Origin: Sphingobacteriales bacterium
GTDB lineage: Bacteria; Bacteroidota; Bacteroidia; Chitinophagales; Chitinophagaceae
Assembly: GCA_016219985.1 (NCBI GenBank)
Contig: JACRJO010000005.1
Coordinates: 1-43,520, forward strand
Direction: 5' to 3'
Length of the DNA stretch: 43,520 nt
The notes under the pieces are model-generated. The model worked only from the letters and a program-made list of their open reading frames with translations. It did no database searches and was not told the origin of the DNA. Below are positions 8,385-17,356 of this stretch, in pieces (within the stretch, counting starts at the first letter, position 1; each line of letters opens with the position of its first letter). The translations under genes and the position numbers were made by a program.

Positions 8385-8418
8385 TCAACCCTTTCTTTAA
8401 ACAGAAAATTGAATAAAA

Positions 8419-9258
8419 ATGATAAAGACAACTCATATATTCACAAAAGTATTCCTGGGACTTTCTGCGGTCGCTGTAATGGCCAGCTGTCAGAAAATGA
8501 ATAAACCCGGTTATGCCGATTATCCGCCGGATGCCAACCCCCCGGGCGGTCCCCTGAAATTCTATGCAGCTTTTGACGGAACTTCTGCCGACCCCCTGAT
8601 GAACGGAGTGGACAGTATCCGCGCCAATTTCCCGGCCAGCAATCCGCTTACATCTGTTGCAGGCGTTACGGGTAAAGCGATCCAGGGATCTGACGGGAAA
8701 GCTGTTCTTTACCCTTCTGCCAATGATTTCAAAGATGCAACCAGCTTCAGTATCTCCATGTGGCTGAAGAATACCGCCCAGCCAGGCCGTACCGAATTCC
8801 TGTTCTCCCTGGCCGATGACACTTACGGATGGCACCACAGCGCCATATTCCTGCTGATGGAAAACCAGACCGCTGCCAGCGCCACTATGAAATTGTGTGT
8901 GATGGACCAATGGCTGGAAGGTACTTTCAACAAACCTGTATTTGATGGCAGCTGGCACCATATCGTGTATTCCTACGATCAGACCACGTCCAAAATGACT
9001 TATTATTTTGACGGGGCTGTGGTAACCGGTATGACGCCCACCCAAACCGACGTGAAGAATGGCGGCAACCCAAGGGGTGCCGTGAACTTCAAAAACGCAT
9101 ATAAATTCATCCTGGCCGGCTGGAACAAGCATGCCAATACGACCGGTCCGACCGACGACTGGATCAGGTCTTACAACGGAACCATGGATCAATTCCGTTT
9201 GTATGGCAAGGCTTTATCTGCAACGGAGGTTTCTGCGTTGTATAATAGCCGGTTGTAA
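8419..9258 (+). CDS. LamG/concanavalin-fold lipoprotein (SusE/F position)
   Basis: A 279-aa lipoprotein, lipobox Cys24 (VMASCQK). A short Pro-rich linker leads into a single laminin-G/concanavalin-A-like jelly roll: LKFYAAFDG, SISMWLKNT, DGSWHHIVYSYDQTTSKMTYYFDG, and GTMDQFRLYGKALSATEVSALYNSRL near the C-terminus, which is the classic last strand plus helix of LamG_3. No catalytic motif is seen. Its position right after SusD suggests an auxiliary surface glycan-binding protein of the first SusCD system. A rho-independent terminator follows, so the sigma-driven transport unit may end here. Confidence 0.85.
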   Translation: MIKTTHIFTKVFLGLSAVAVMASCQKMNKPGYADYPPDANPPGGPLKFYAAFDGTSADPLMNGVDSIRANFPASNPLTSVAGVTGKAIQGSDGKAVLYPSANDFKDATSFSISMWLKNTAQPGRTEFLFSLADDTYGWHHSAIFLLMENQTAASATMKLCVMDQWLEGTFNKPVFDGSWHHIVYSYDQTTSKMTYYFDGAVVTGMTPTQTDVKNGGNPRGAVNFKNAYKFILAGWNKHANTTGPTDDWIRSYNGTMDQFRLYGKALSATEVSALYNSRL

Positions 9259-9304
9259 TATGATTTGCTGAAATCTTTTTTTGGCAATCGCAGAGCATAA
9301 GCAG

Positions 9305-9347
9305 AAAAGAGGCTGGACAATTATTGTTTCAGCCCTTTTCATTTTTT
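9305..9347 (+). terminator. Rho-independent terminator after the LamG gene
   Basis: AAAAGAGGCTG (9305-9315) pairs with CAGCCCTTTT (9330-9339) around a roughly 14-nt loop, followed by CATTTTTT. It lies 47 bp past the LamG stop and 27 bp before the next start. It probably separates the transport unit from the following enzyme run, or attenuates read-through into it. Confidence 0.75.
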
Positions 9348-9373
9348 AGCCATATCATCCCGAAATTTGCTCA

Positions 9374-12300
9374 ATGAAAAAGCACATCCTTCAGGCGGCA
9401 GGGAAACTCCTTTGCGGGTTTATACTCCTGGCCTTCCTGGACAGTTGTAATAAAACCACGCCTTTTTTTTCCAGTCTTTCCGCTTCCCATACCAATATCA
9501 CATTTTCCAACAAACCGGAGAAACATAAACTCTTTAATATCCTCTACTATCTCTATTATTATAATGGCGGGGGAGTGGCCACCGGGGACATCAACAATGA
9601 CGGGTTGCAGGATATTTATTTTACCGCGAATAATAAAGGCGGAAATAAACTGTACCTGAATAAAGGCAATTTTGAATTTGAAGACATTACGGAGAAAGCC
9701 GGCGTAAAAGGAACGGCCGACTGGTGTACCGGTGTTACCATGGCCGATGTGAACGGGGATGGTTTCCTCGACATCTATGTCAGTTCCATCAACAAAAAGT
9801 ATGACCTGAAAGGACATAACGAACTTTTCATCAATAACGGCAATACCACTTTTTCGGAGAAGAGTGCCGCTTACGGGCTCGATTTTGCCGGGCTCAGCAC
9901 ACAGTCCGCTTTCTTCGACTATGACCACGACGGGGACCTGGACTGCTATATTCTTAACCAGTCGGCCCATCCGCACGCCAATATCGTGGATACCATGAAC
10001 CGGAGGAAAAAAGACTCCTTATCCGGGGATATGCTCCTGCGTAATGACGTAAATGTAAACGGAAAATTCACGGATGTGTCGGAAGCCGCCGGTATTTACC
10101 AGAGTAACCTGGGATACGGGCTGGGACTGGCCGTCGCCGATATCAACAACGATGGCTGGGAAGATATTTATATCGGTAATGATTTTCATGAAAATGACTA
10201 TTACTATATCAACAATAAGAACGGGGGTTTCACGGAAAGTGGCGCCGCCCATTTCCGGCATTACAGCCGCTTCAGCATGGGCAATGATGTGGCGGATTAT
10301 AATAACGACGGGCAGCCCGATGTGGTGACCGTGGATATGCTGCCTCCGGATGAAAAAACACTGAAGACCTATGGCAGCGACGAAAACCCGGATATCTATA
10401 AAGTAAAACTGGAAATAAACGGGTACCAGCACCAGTATTCCCGCAACTGCCTCCAGCGGAATAACGGGAACGGGAGTTCCTTCAGCGAAACAGGACTGAT
10501 GAGCGGGGTCTCCGCCACCGACTGGAGCTGGTCCCCGCTGTTTGCCGATTTTGACAATGATGGTAATAAAGACCTCTTTATCTCCAGCGGTATTGTAAAG
10601 CGGCCGGTGGACCTGGATTATGTACGTTTTGTTTCGGACATGGAGTCAAAGCGGAACCTGAGCCGCACGGATAAATACGATGACGAGACCATCGATGCCA
10701 TGCCCGACGGCAGCTCCCACCCGTTTTTCTTTAAAGGAAATGGAGACGGGGCCTTCCATGATGTCAGCCGTGAATGGGGAACCGGTAAGATGAAAGGCTA
10801 TTTTAACGGGGCGGCTTATGCAGACCTCGATAATGACGGCGACCTGGATGTGGTGATGAATTGTATCAATGCCAAAGCCACGGTATTGCGGAACAATGCC
10901 GCGGGAAGAAACTACCTTACCCTTTCTTTTTCCGGTGACAGCCTGAACCGCTTTGGCCTGGGTGTGAAAGCCTGGGTTTTTGCCAAAGGGAAAATGCAGT
11001 ACCAGCAGCTGATGCTGACCCGCGGGTTCCAGTCATCATCCGAACCCCGCTTGCATTTTGGACTGGACTCTGCGGCCACAGCCGACAGCATCCTGGTAGT
11101 ATGGCCCGATCAGCATGCACAAACGCTCCGGAATGTGGCGGTCAACAAATCCCTTTTGATAAATAAGAAAGAAGCCAGGGATAGTTTTAATTACGATGCA
11201 TACTTTAAACCGGCGCCGGCCTTATTTGAAGATATTACCGCCAGTATCCCCTGTGCCTGGAAACACCGGGAAAATGAATTTGTGGACTTTAATGTACAAT
11301 ACCTGATCCCGCATGCACTCTCCACCCGGGGACCCAAACTGGCCGTGGCTGATGTGAACGGGGACGGGCTGGATGATTTTTATGCCTGTGGAGCCAAGGA
11401 TCAGCCCGGCGCCCTGATGATCCAGCAGGCCAACGGTAGTTTTGCAGAGACAGATACTGCACTCTTCAGCCCGGACGCGGTTTGCGAGGATGTGGATGCG
11501 GCTTTCCTCGATGTAAACGGGGACAGCTTCCCGGATCTCTATGTGGTGAGCGGGGGAAATGAACCCCGGAACAATGCACTGGCCTTAGAAGACCGCCTGT
11601 ACCTGAACGACGGGAAGGGAAAGTTTACCAAGGTTCATAACCCGTTCTCACAGCAATACGAGAACAAGTCCTGCATCGCCCATGCAGATATTGACAAGGA
11701 CGGGGACCAGGATATATTTATCGGCAACCTGGCCAGTCCCACTGCGTATGGCCTGCCCCAGACATCTTACCTGATGATCAATGAGGGGAATGGCCATTTT
11801 AAATTTGACGGGGAGAATAAAATTCCCCTGAAATCAGTAGGCATGGTCAGCGCTGCAGTCTTTGCGGACCTGAACAAGGATGGCTGGGAAGACCTGGTCA
11901 TTACAGGAGAATTTATGCCGGTGAAGGTATTTATGAATAATAAGGGAATATTTACGGCTGCTGATGTCCCGCAATCAACCGGGCTCTGGCAAACGCTTTA
12001 TGCTACCGATGTGAACGGGGACGGCTTTACCGATCTCCTCGCCGGCAACTGGGGACATAACTCAAAACTCTATGCCGGAAAGAACGGCCCGGTCAAACTT
12101 TATGTCAGGGATTTTGACAATAACGGTACCAATGAACAGATTCTTTGTTATACGATCGACGGAAAGGAATACACGTTCCTGGCGAAGGATGAACTGGAAA
12201 GACCCCTGCCGGTATTAAAGAAAGCGTACCTGACCTACAGTGAGGTGGCCGGCAAGACGGTAGACTATATGTTCTTCGACCTGTTTAAGAACTATACTGA

Positions 12301-12682
12301 GTCAAAGGCGGAAGTACTGGCTTCGAGTTGTTTTATCAATGACGGGAAAGGAAATTTCACCCGCCGGGATCTGCCGGATGAGCTGCAACTGGCTCCGCTG
12401 ATGTCGTTCGCCGCGGCGGTACCCGGGCAGGAGGGCTCGTATATCGGCAGCGGCAATTTCTACGGGGTGATTCCCTATGAAGGACGCTACGATGGCCTGC
12501 TTCCCACGATCTTCAGTCTTACGAAAAATACCGGCAATTTTACTTACAAAACCGCGCTTCCTTCTGTTTCCGGGGAAACCAGGGATATGAAATGGATCAA
12601 TGTAGCGGGTAAGGGAAAAGTACTGGTACTGGCCCGGAATAACAGCTCTTTATTGTTTTTTAAACCCGTTGCTAAAAATTGA
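9374..12682 (+). CDS. VCBS/FG-GAP repeat lipoprotein with ASPIC/UnbV domain
   Basis: A very long (1102 aa) exported lipoprotein, Cys25 (FLDSC). It is built from many Ca-binding-like VCBS/FG-GAP repeats of the form ADVNGDGFLDIYV (for example around residues 75, 120, 255, 395 and 490, and again at 660, 715, 770 and 830), which fold as beta-propellers. An ASPIC/UnbV domain lies at about 526-592 (GLGVKAWVF, RGFQSSSEPRLHFGL, WPDQHAQTLRNV), and a second propeller set follows it. No hydrolase motif is seen. Such proteins often sit in Bacteroidota polysaccharide loci, but their function is not established. A surface-attached binding or scaffold role is likely. Its stop overlaps the upstream TTG/ATG alternatives of the next gene, so the genes are tightly coupled. 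Confidence 0.88.
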   Translation: MKKHILQAAGKLLCGFILLAFLDSCNKTTPFFSSLSASHTNITFSNKPEKHKLFNILYYLYYYNGGGVATGDINNDGLQDIYFTANNKGGNKLYLNKGNFEFEDITEKAGVKGTADWCTGVTMADVNGDGFLDIYVSSINKKYDLKGHNELFINNGNTTFSEKSAAYGLDFAGLSTQSAFFDYDHDGDLDCYILNQSAHPHANIVDTMNRRKKDSLSGDMLLRNDVNVNGKFTDVSEAAGIYQSNLGYGLGLAVADINNDGWEDIYIGNDFHENDYYYINNKNGGFTESGAAHFRHYSRFSMGNDVADYNNDGQPDVVTVDMLPPDEKTLKTYGSDENPDIYKVKLEINGYQHQYSRNCLQRNNGNGSSFSETGLMSGVSATDWSWSPLFADFDNDGNKDLFISSGIVKRPVDLDYVRFVSDMESKRNLSRTDKYDDETIDAMPDGSSHPFFFKGNGDGAFHDVSREWGTGKMKGYFNGAAYADLDNDGDLDVVMNCINAKATVLRNNAAGRNYLTLSFSGDSLNRFGLGVKAWVFAKGKMQYQQLMLTRGFQSSSEPRLHFGLDSAATADSILVVWPDQHAQTLRNVAVNKSLLINKKEARDSFNYDAYFKPAPALFEDITASIPCAWKHRENEFVDFNVQYLIPHALSTRGPKLAVADVNGDGLDDFYACGAKDQPGALMIQQANGSFAETDTALFSPDAVCEDVDAAFLDVNGDSFPDLYVVSGGNEPRNNALALEDRLYLNDGKGKFTKVHNPFSQQYENKSCIAHADIDKDGDQDIFIGNLASPTAYGLPQTSYLMINEGNGHFKFDGENKIPLKSVGMVSAAVFADLNKDGWEDLVITGEFMPVKVFMNNKGIFTAADVPQSTGLWQTLYATDVNGDGFTDLLAGNWGHNSKLYAGKNGPVKLYVRDFDNNGTNEQILCYTIDGKEYTFLAKDELERPLPVLKKAYLTYSEVAGKTVDYMFFDLFKNYTESKAEVLASSCFINDGKGNFTRRDLPDELQLAPLMSFAAAVPGQEGSYIGSGNFYGVIPYEGRYDGLLPTIFSLTKNTGNFTYKTALPSVSGETRDMKWINVAGKGKVLVLARNNSSLLFFKPVAKN

Positions 12683-12708
12683 TGGCGCGGGGCTCAAAAA
12701 TTTTCTGT

Positions 12709-14151
12709 ATGAAAACGAATTTGCTTTTTGGCGCCTTCTTATTAGGGGCGGTTGTGTCCTTGTCTTCTAATTGTTCAAAAGGTAATAATGGCGGCAGTGG
12801 CGGCCCCGGCGGCGGCAGCGGCAGTTCCCTGCAGGCGGAATACTGGATCACGAAAGGGGACCGCTCGGCCGAACTGCAGAAGCAGGCCGGCAAGCTTTCC
12901 TTTGGTACGGCCGCAAACAATTATACCACGATCGATATTGATTCCGCCACCCGGTACCAGGTGGTTGACGGTTTTGGCTATACCCTTACCGGGGGCAGCG
13001 CTTACCTGATCAATCATATGGATGGCACTTCCAGGTCGGCTTTATTAAATGAACTGTTCGGAAACGGGACAGACGCTATCGGGGTGAGTTATCTCCGCGT
13101 CAGTATCGGGGCTTCCGACCTGAATGCATCGGTATTCAGTTACGATGATATGCCGGCCGGACAAACCGACCCCACGCTGGCGAATTTCAGCCTGGCCCAG
13201 GATACGGTAGATTTCATACCGGTGCTGAAACAGGTCCTCGCGATCAATCCGCAGATAAAGATCATGGGTTCTCCCTGGAGCGCCCCGGTCTGGATGAAAG
13301 ACAATGGCAGCTCAATGGGCGGCAGTCTGCAACCCCAGTATTATTCTGTGTATGCCCAGTATTTTGTGAAATATGTACAGGCTATGGCAGCCAAAGGAAT
13401 TACGGTGGATGCGGTGACCGTGCAAAATGAACCACAGCACGGGGGCAATAATCCCAGCATGGTCATGTCGGCCGTTCAGCAGGCGGATTTCGTAAAAAAT
13501 CACCTGGGCCCCGCATTCCGGGCCGCTAACCTTACCACGAAGATCATCATCTGGGATCATAATTGTGATAACCCGAATTATCCCATTACGATCCTGAATG
13601 ATCCGGATGCCAAGCAATATATTGATGGCAGCGCCTTCCATTTATACGGGGGGGATATCAGCGCCCTCTCCGGTGTAAAAGCCGCTCACCCGGACAAGAA
13701 TCTTTATTTCACGGAGCAATGGACGGGCGCCAATGGGAATTTTGGGGGCGACCTGAAATGGCACCTGAAGAATGTGATCATTGGCTCTATGCGCAACTGG
13801 AGTAAGGTGGCCCTCGAGTGGAACCTGGCCAACGATCCTTCGTATAATCCGCATACCCCGGGCGGATGTACAGAATGTAAAGGAGCCGTTACGATCAGCG
13901 GCTCGTCCGTAACCCGGAATGTGGGGTATTATATTGTGGCGCATGCTTCCAAATTTGTGCCGGCCGGTTCAGTACGGATCGAGAGCAGTAATGTCTCCGG
14001 TCTTCCGAATGCCGCTTTCCTGCGGCCTGACGGCAAAAAAGTATTAATCGTGATCAACGATGGCAGCGCCGCTACTTTTAATATAAAATATAAAGAAAAA
14101 TGGGCGGTGACGGAATTAGCCGCCGGTGCAACTGGTACCTTTGTATGGTAA
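12709..14151 (+). CDS. GH30-family glycoside hydrolase, copy 1
   Basis: A 480-aa retaining glycosidase of clan A. A lipoprotein-like signal is followed by Cys22 (LSSNC; Asn at -1 is unusual) and a Gly/Ser-rich linker. GH30 hallmarks are VVDGFGYTLTGGSAYL, the SPWSAPVWMKDNG loop, the acid/base in VQNEPQH (Glu241) and the nucleophile in LYFTEQW (Glu336). The (beta/alpha)8 barrel is followed by the side beta-domain ending in GATGTFVW. I start at ATG 12709; upstream TTG/ATG codons at 12679/12682 would overlap the previous stop and lengthen the signal. Family members include beta-1,6-glucanases, glucosylceramidases and xylanases. In this context an endo-beta-1,6-glucanase or beta-glucosidase is the best guess; the subfamily is not resolved. 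Confidence 0.9.
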   Translation: MKTNLLFGAFLLGAVVSLSSNCSKGNNGGSGGPGGGSGSSLQAEYWITKGDRSAELQKQAGKLSFGTAANNYTTIDIDSATRYQVVDGFGYTLTGGSAYLINHMDGTSRSALLNELFGNGTDAIGVSYLRVSIGASDLNASVFSYDDMPAGQTDPTLANFSLAQDTVDFIPVLKQVLAINPQIKIMGSPWSAPVWMKDNGSSMGGSLQPQYYSVYAQYFVKYVQAMAAKGITVDAVTVQNEPQHGGNNPSMVMSAVQQADFVKNHLGPAFRAANLTTKIIIWDHNCDNPNYPITILNDPDAKQYIDGSAFHLYGGDISALSGVKAAHPDKNLYFTEQWTGANGNFGGDLKWHLKNVIIGSMRNWSKVALEWNLANDPSYNPHTPGGCTECKGAVTISGSSVTRNVGYYIVAHASKFVPAGSVRIESSNVSGLPNAAFLRPDGKKVLIVINDGSAATFNIKYKEKWAVTELAAGATGTFVW

Positions 14152-14168
14152 TAATTAAATCAAACGAT

Positions 14169-15641
14169 ATGATAAAGAATGCATGCCTGTTAATGTTAGT
14201 GGCCGGGGCAATGGCCTGTACGGATACAAAGGAAAAAACAGAAGCGACCAACGCTGCGCCCGCTTCCTTTTCCACGGATGGGAAAAAAGTAATCACTTAC
14301 ACCACGGCCGACAGTTCGGATTACCGGTTATCCCTTACCGATACGCTGGTGTTCGCGGACAAGGGACAACCTTTTGAGAACGAGATCACCGTGTTTGTGG
14401 ATCCCGGGAAGACCTTCCAGACCTACTTCGGAACCGGGGCGGCCCTGACCGATGCATCTGCCGAGACGTTTTACAAGTTACCCAAGGAAAAACAGGCCGA
14501 ATTCCTGCTGGCCTATTTTGATAAAGAAAAGGGGATCGGGTACAACCTGGCCCGGACCAATATCAACAGCTGCGATTTCAGCAGTGATATGTACACCTAT
14601 GTGCAGGAGGGGGACAAGGACTTAAAGACCTTCAATATTGAGCACGATAAGAAGTTTAAGATCCCCTTTATCAAAGAAGCGATAAAAGCGGCAGGCGGCA
14701 AACTGAATCTTTTTGCCAGTCCCTGGAGCCCGCCCTCCTGGATGAAGGAAAACAACGATATGCTGCATGGCGGCAAACTGAAAGCTGATTATTACAGCAG
14801 CTGGGCCATGTATTATACCAAATTCATTAAGGAATACGAGAAAGAAGGGGTACCGGTTTGGGGAATATCCGTGCAGAATGAACCCATGGCCACCCAGCGC
14901 TGGGAAAGCTGCATCTATACAGCCGAAGAAGAAAGGGATTTCCTGAAGAATCACCTCGGCCCCACCATGCACAAGGAAGGGTTGCAGGATAAAAAGATCA
15001 TTGTATGGGATCATAACCGCGACCTGATTTACCAGCGGGCACAGACTTATTTCAATGATCCCGAAGCAGCCAAATATGCCTGGGGGATCGGTTTTCACTG
15101 GTACGAGGACTGGAGCGGCGGACAACCCATGTATGAGAATATAAAAAGAGTGTATGAAGCCTACCCGGATAAAAACATCCTGTTTACCGAAGGTTGTGCC
15201 GAAGCATTTAAGTCCTCCCGTTTAAAAGAATGGGTGCTGGGTGAGGAATACGGGCGCAGCATGATCACCGATTTCAATAACGGGATGGTGGGCTTTACCG
15301 ACTGGAATATCCTGCTGGATGAAACCGGCGGTCCCAACCATGTACAGAATTTCTGTTTTGCGCCTGTACACGGGGACACCAAGACCGGTGAGCTGATCTA
15401 TACCAGCGCCTATTATTATATCGGCCATTTTTCAAAATTTATTCAGCCCGGTGCCAAAAGAATTTCCAGCAGCCCGAGCCGCAGCCAGCTCCTGTCAACG
15501 GCTTTCCTGAATCCGGACGGGACCATTACTGTGGTAGTGATGAACCAGGGAAGCCGGGCCCATTTCAGTTTATGGATCAACGGGAAGGCCGCTGCAGCTG
15601 ATATCCAGGGCCATTCGATCAATACATATATCATTAAATGA
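14169..15641 (+). CDS. GH30-family glycoside hydrolase, copy 2
   Basis: A 490-aa lipoprotein (Cys17, GAMAC) with a complete GH30 domain: TYFGTGAALTDASAE, SPWSPPSWMKENN, the acid/base in VQNEPMA (Glu238), the nucleophile in LFTEGCAEAF (Glu341), and a C-terminal beta-sandwich (FLNPDGTITVVVMNQG). The KRISSSPSRSQLLSTAFLNPDG tail is typical of bacterial glucosylceramidase-like GH30. It starts 17 bp after copy 1 at the ATG at 14169; the frame opens earlier, inside copy 1. It differs clearly from copy 1 outside the motifs, so the pair is an old duplication or two recruitments, probably with different substrate preference. Likely beta-glucan (beta-1,6) cleavage, not proven. Confidence 0.91.
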   Translation: MIKNACLLMLVAGAMACTDTKEKTEATNAAPASFSTDGKKVITYTTADSSDYRLSLTDTLVFADKGQPFENEITVFVDPGKTFQTYFGTGAALTDASAETFYKLPKEKQAEFLLAYFDKEKGIGYNLARTNINSCDFSSDMYTYVQEGDKDLKTFNIEHDKKFKIPFIKEAIKAAGGKLNLFASPWSPPSWMKENNDMLHGGKLKADYYSSWAMYYTKFIKEYEKEGVPVWGISVQNEPMATQRWESCIYTAEEERDFLKNHLGPTMHKEGLQDKKIIVWDHNRDLIYQRAQTYFNDPEAAKYAWGIGFHWYEDWSGGQPMYENIKRVYEAYPDKNILFTEGCAEAFKSSRLKEWVLGEEYGRSMITDFNNGMVGFTDWNILLDETGGPNHVQNFCFAPVHGDTKTGELIYTSAYYYIGHFSKFIQPGAKRISSSPSRSQLLSTAFLNPDGTITVVVMNQGSRAHFSLWINGKAAAADIQGHSINTYIIK

Positions 15642-15659
15642 TAAGCACCGGTTTGCCGT

Positions 15660-17327
15660 ATGACCAGACAACTATTATTCACGATTGTTCTTGTTTTCTT
15701 CCTGGCGGGTTGCGGGAAAAAATCCGGCCCGGGAACACCCGACCCGCCCCGGCAGATGACGGTAAAAAGCAGTTGGTTAGATAATACTGCGTTTGATAAT
15801 ACGGCTTATGGAGCAGCCCTCCGGCCCGTGGTGAAGATCGTATTTTCCGAACCGCTGATGCGGAGTACGGTGGCCGGGGCCATCAGTTTTACAGACCTGA
15901 ACGGGGTGGTCATCCCCAATACCGTCTCCTATCAGCAGAACGATTCCGTATTGCTGCTGCAGCCCAGCGGTTCGCTGGAGGGGCTGACCAAATACCAGTT
16001 CAGGCTCGCCAATACCCTGAAATCAGCTGCCGGGGGCCCGTTCATTTCTACAGTGGACAAACTGATTGTGACGCGGATAGATTCCTCCCGCAAATTTCCG
16101 CCGCTAACGGATAACGAACTCCTGGATAAAGTGCAGCAGCAGACCTTTAAGTATTTCTGGGATTTTGCCCACCCGGTGAGCGGGCTGACGCGTGAAAGAA
16201 ACAATTCAGGAGAAACGGTTACTTCGGGTGGTTCGGGATTCGGCATCATGGCCATTGTTACCGGGATCAACCGCGGCTTTATTACCCGGGCGCAGGGTCT
16301 GGCCCGGCTGCAGACCATCGTTTCTTTCCTGAAGAATACGGCTGTAAAAGTAAAGGGAGCGTTCCCGCACTGGCTGAACGGCAGCACCGGTGCGATCATT
16401 CCTTTCAGTAACAATGATAACGGGGCCGACCTCGTGGAGACTTCTTACCTGGTGATGGGATTGCTCACCGCCCGCCAGTATTTTAACGGGGCGGATGTTG
16501 CGGAAACAAACCTGCGCAGCGATATCAATACCCTGTACAATAATGTGGAATGGGACTGGTTCCGCAACGGGGGCCAAAATGTACTGTACTGGCATTACAG
16601 TCCCGACAAGGGCTGGGTGATGAACATGCCCATCCGGGGCTGGAACGAATGCCTGATCACCTATGTACTGGCCGCTTCCTCCGCTACGCATGGCGTGCCG
16701 GCAACGGTGTACAGCAATGGCTGGACGGCCAACGGGACTAACGGGTTTATCAACGGGAATACTTATTACGGGTACACCCTTCCTTTAGGTCCACCACAGG
16801 GCGGTCCCCTGTTCTTTTCCCATTATTCTTTTCTCGGGATCAACCCGAACGGGCTCAGTGATGCCTATGCCAATTATGCCACCCAGACCCTCCACCATAC
16901 GCTGATCAACTACCAGTACTGCCGGACGAACCAGGTGGCGGGGATCGGGTACAGTGATTCGGTATGGGGGTTGACGGCCAGTGATATTCCCAATGGTTAT
17001 ACAGCCAGTTCTCCCACCCATGATGTGGGGGTGATCGCCCCTACCGCGGCCCTGTCTTCCTTTCCCTATACCCCGGCCCAGTCCATGGCCGCATTGAAAT
17101 TCTATTATTATGTACTGGGAGATAAGATCTGGAAGGAGTACGGATTTGTGGATGCTTTTTCATTAAAGGAGACCTGGTTTGCCTCTTCCTTCCTGGCGAT
17201 CGACCAGGGCCCTATTGTAATTATGATCGAGAATTACCGCAGCGGACTGCTGTGGAATTTATTCACCAGCTGCCCGGAAGTAAAAGCCGGCATGTTATCA
17301 CTCGGCTTCAGCGCTCCGTACCTGTAG
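15660..17327 (+). CDS. GH144-type beta-1,2-glucanase homologue with Ig-like domain, lipoprotein
   Basis: 555 aa. Lipoprotein signal to Cys18 (FFLAGCGKK), then an Ig-like domain of the SbsA/Big_5 type at about 35-140 (VVKIVFSEPLMRSTV, GLTKYQFRLANTLKS). An (alpha/alpha)6-barrel catalytic domain follows at about 145-550, of the type usually labelled glucoamylase family (PF10091), which includes GH144 endo-beta-1,2-glucanases such as the Chitinophaga pinensis enzyme. Conserved acidic positions are Asp253 and Asp257 in NDNGADLVETSY and Glu330 in NECL. Also conserved are TFKYFWDFAHP, GGPLFFSHYSFLG and DQGPIVIMIENYRSGL. It is the first of three homologues and the only one with the extra domain and a lipid anchor, so it is likely the surface-exposed endo-acting member. 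It lies 18 bp after GH30 copy 2. Confidence 0.88.
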   Translation: MTRQLLFTIVLVFFLAGCGKKSGPGTPDPPRQMTVKSSWLDNTAFDNTAYGAALRPVVKIVFSEPLMRSTVAGAISFTDLNGVVIPNTVSYQQNDSVLLLQPSGSLEGLTKYQFRLANTLKSAAGGPFISTVDKLIVTRIDSSRKFPPLTDNELLDKVQQQTFKYFWDFAHPVSGLTRERNNSGETVTSGGSGFGIMAIVTGINRGFITRAQGLARLQTIVSFLKNTAVKVKGAFPHWLNGSTGAIIPFSNNDNGADLVETSYLVMGLLTARQYFNGADVAETNLRSDINTLYNNVEWDWFRNGGQNVLYWHYSPDKGWVMNMPIRGWNECLITYVLAASSATHGVPATVYSNGWTANGTNGFINGNTYYGYTLPLGPPQGGPLFFSHYSFLGINPNGLSDAYANYATQTLHHTLINYQYCRTNQVAGIGYSDSVWGLTASDIPNGYTASSPTHDVGVIAPTAALSSFPYTPAQSMAALKFYYYVLGDKIWKEYGFVDAFSLKETWFASSFLAIDQGPIVIMIENYRSGLLWNLFTSCPEVKAGMLSLGFSAPYL

Positions 17328-17356
17328 AATATTGTTCACCGGTTCAACGATTTACT

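Noticed and set aside
8233..9192. 319-codon minus-strand ORF
   Set aside because: Antisense to the end of susD and the LamG gene, both well supported; no domain in the antisense frame.
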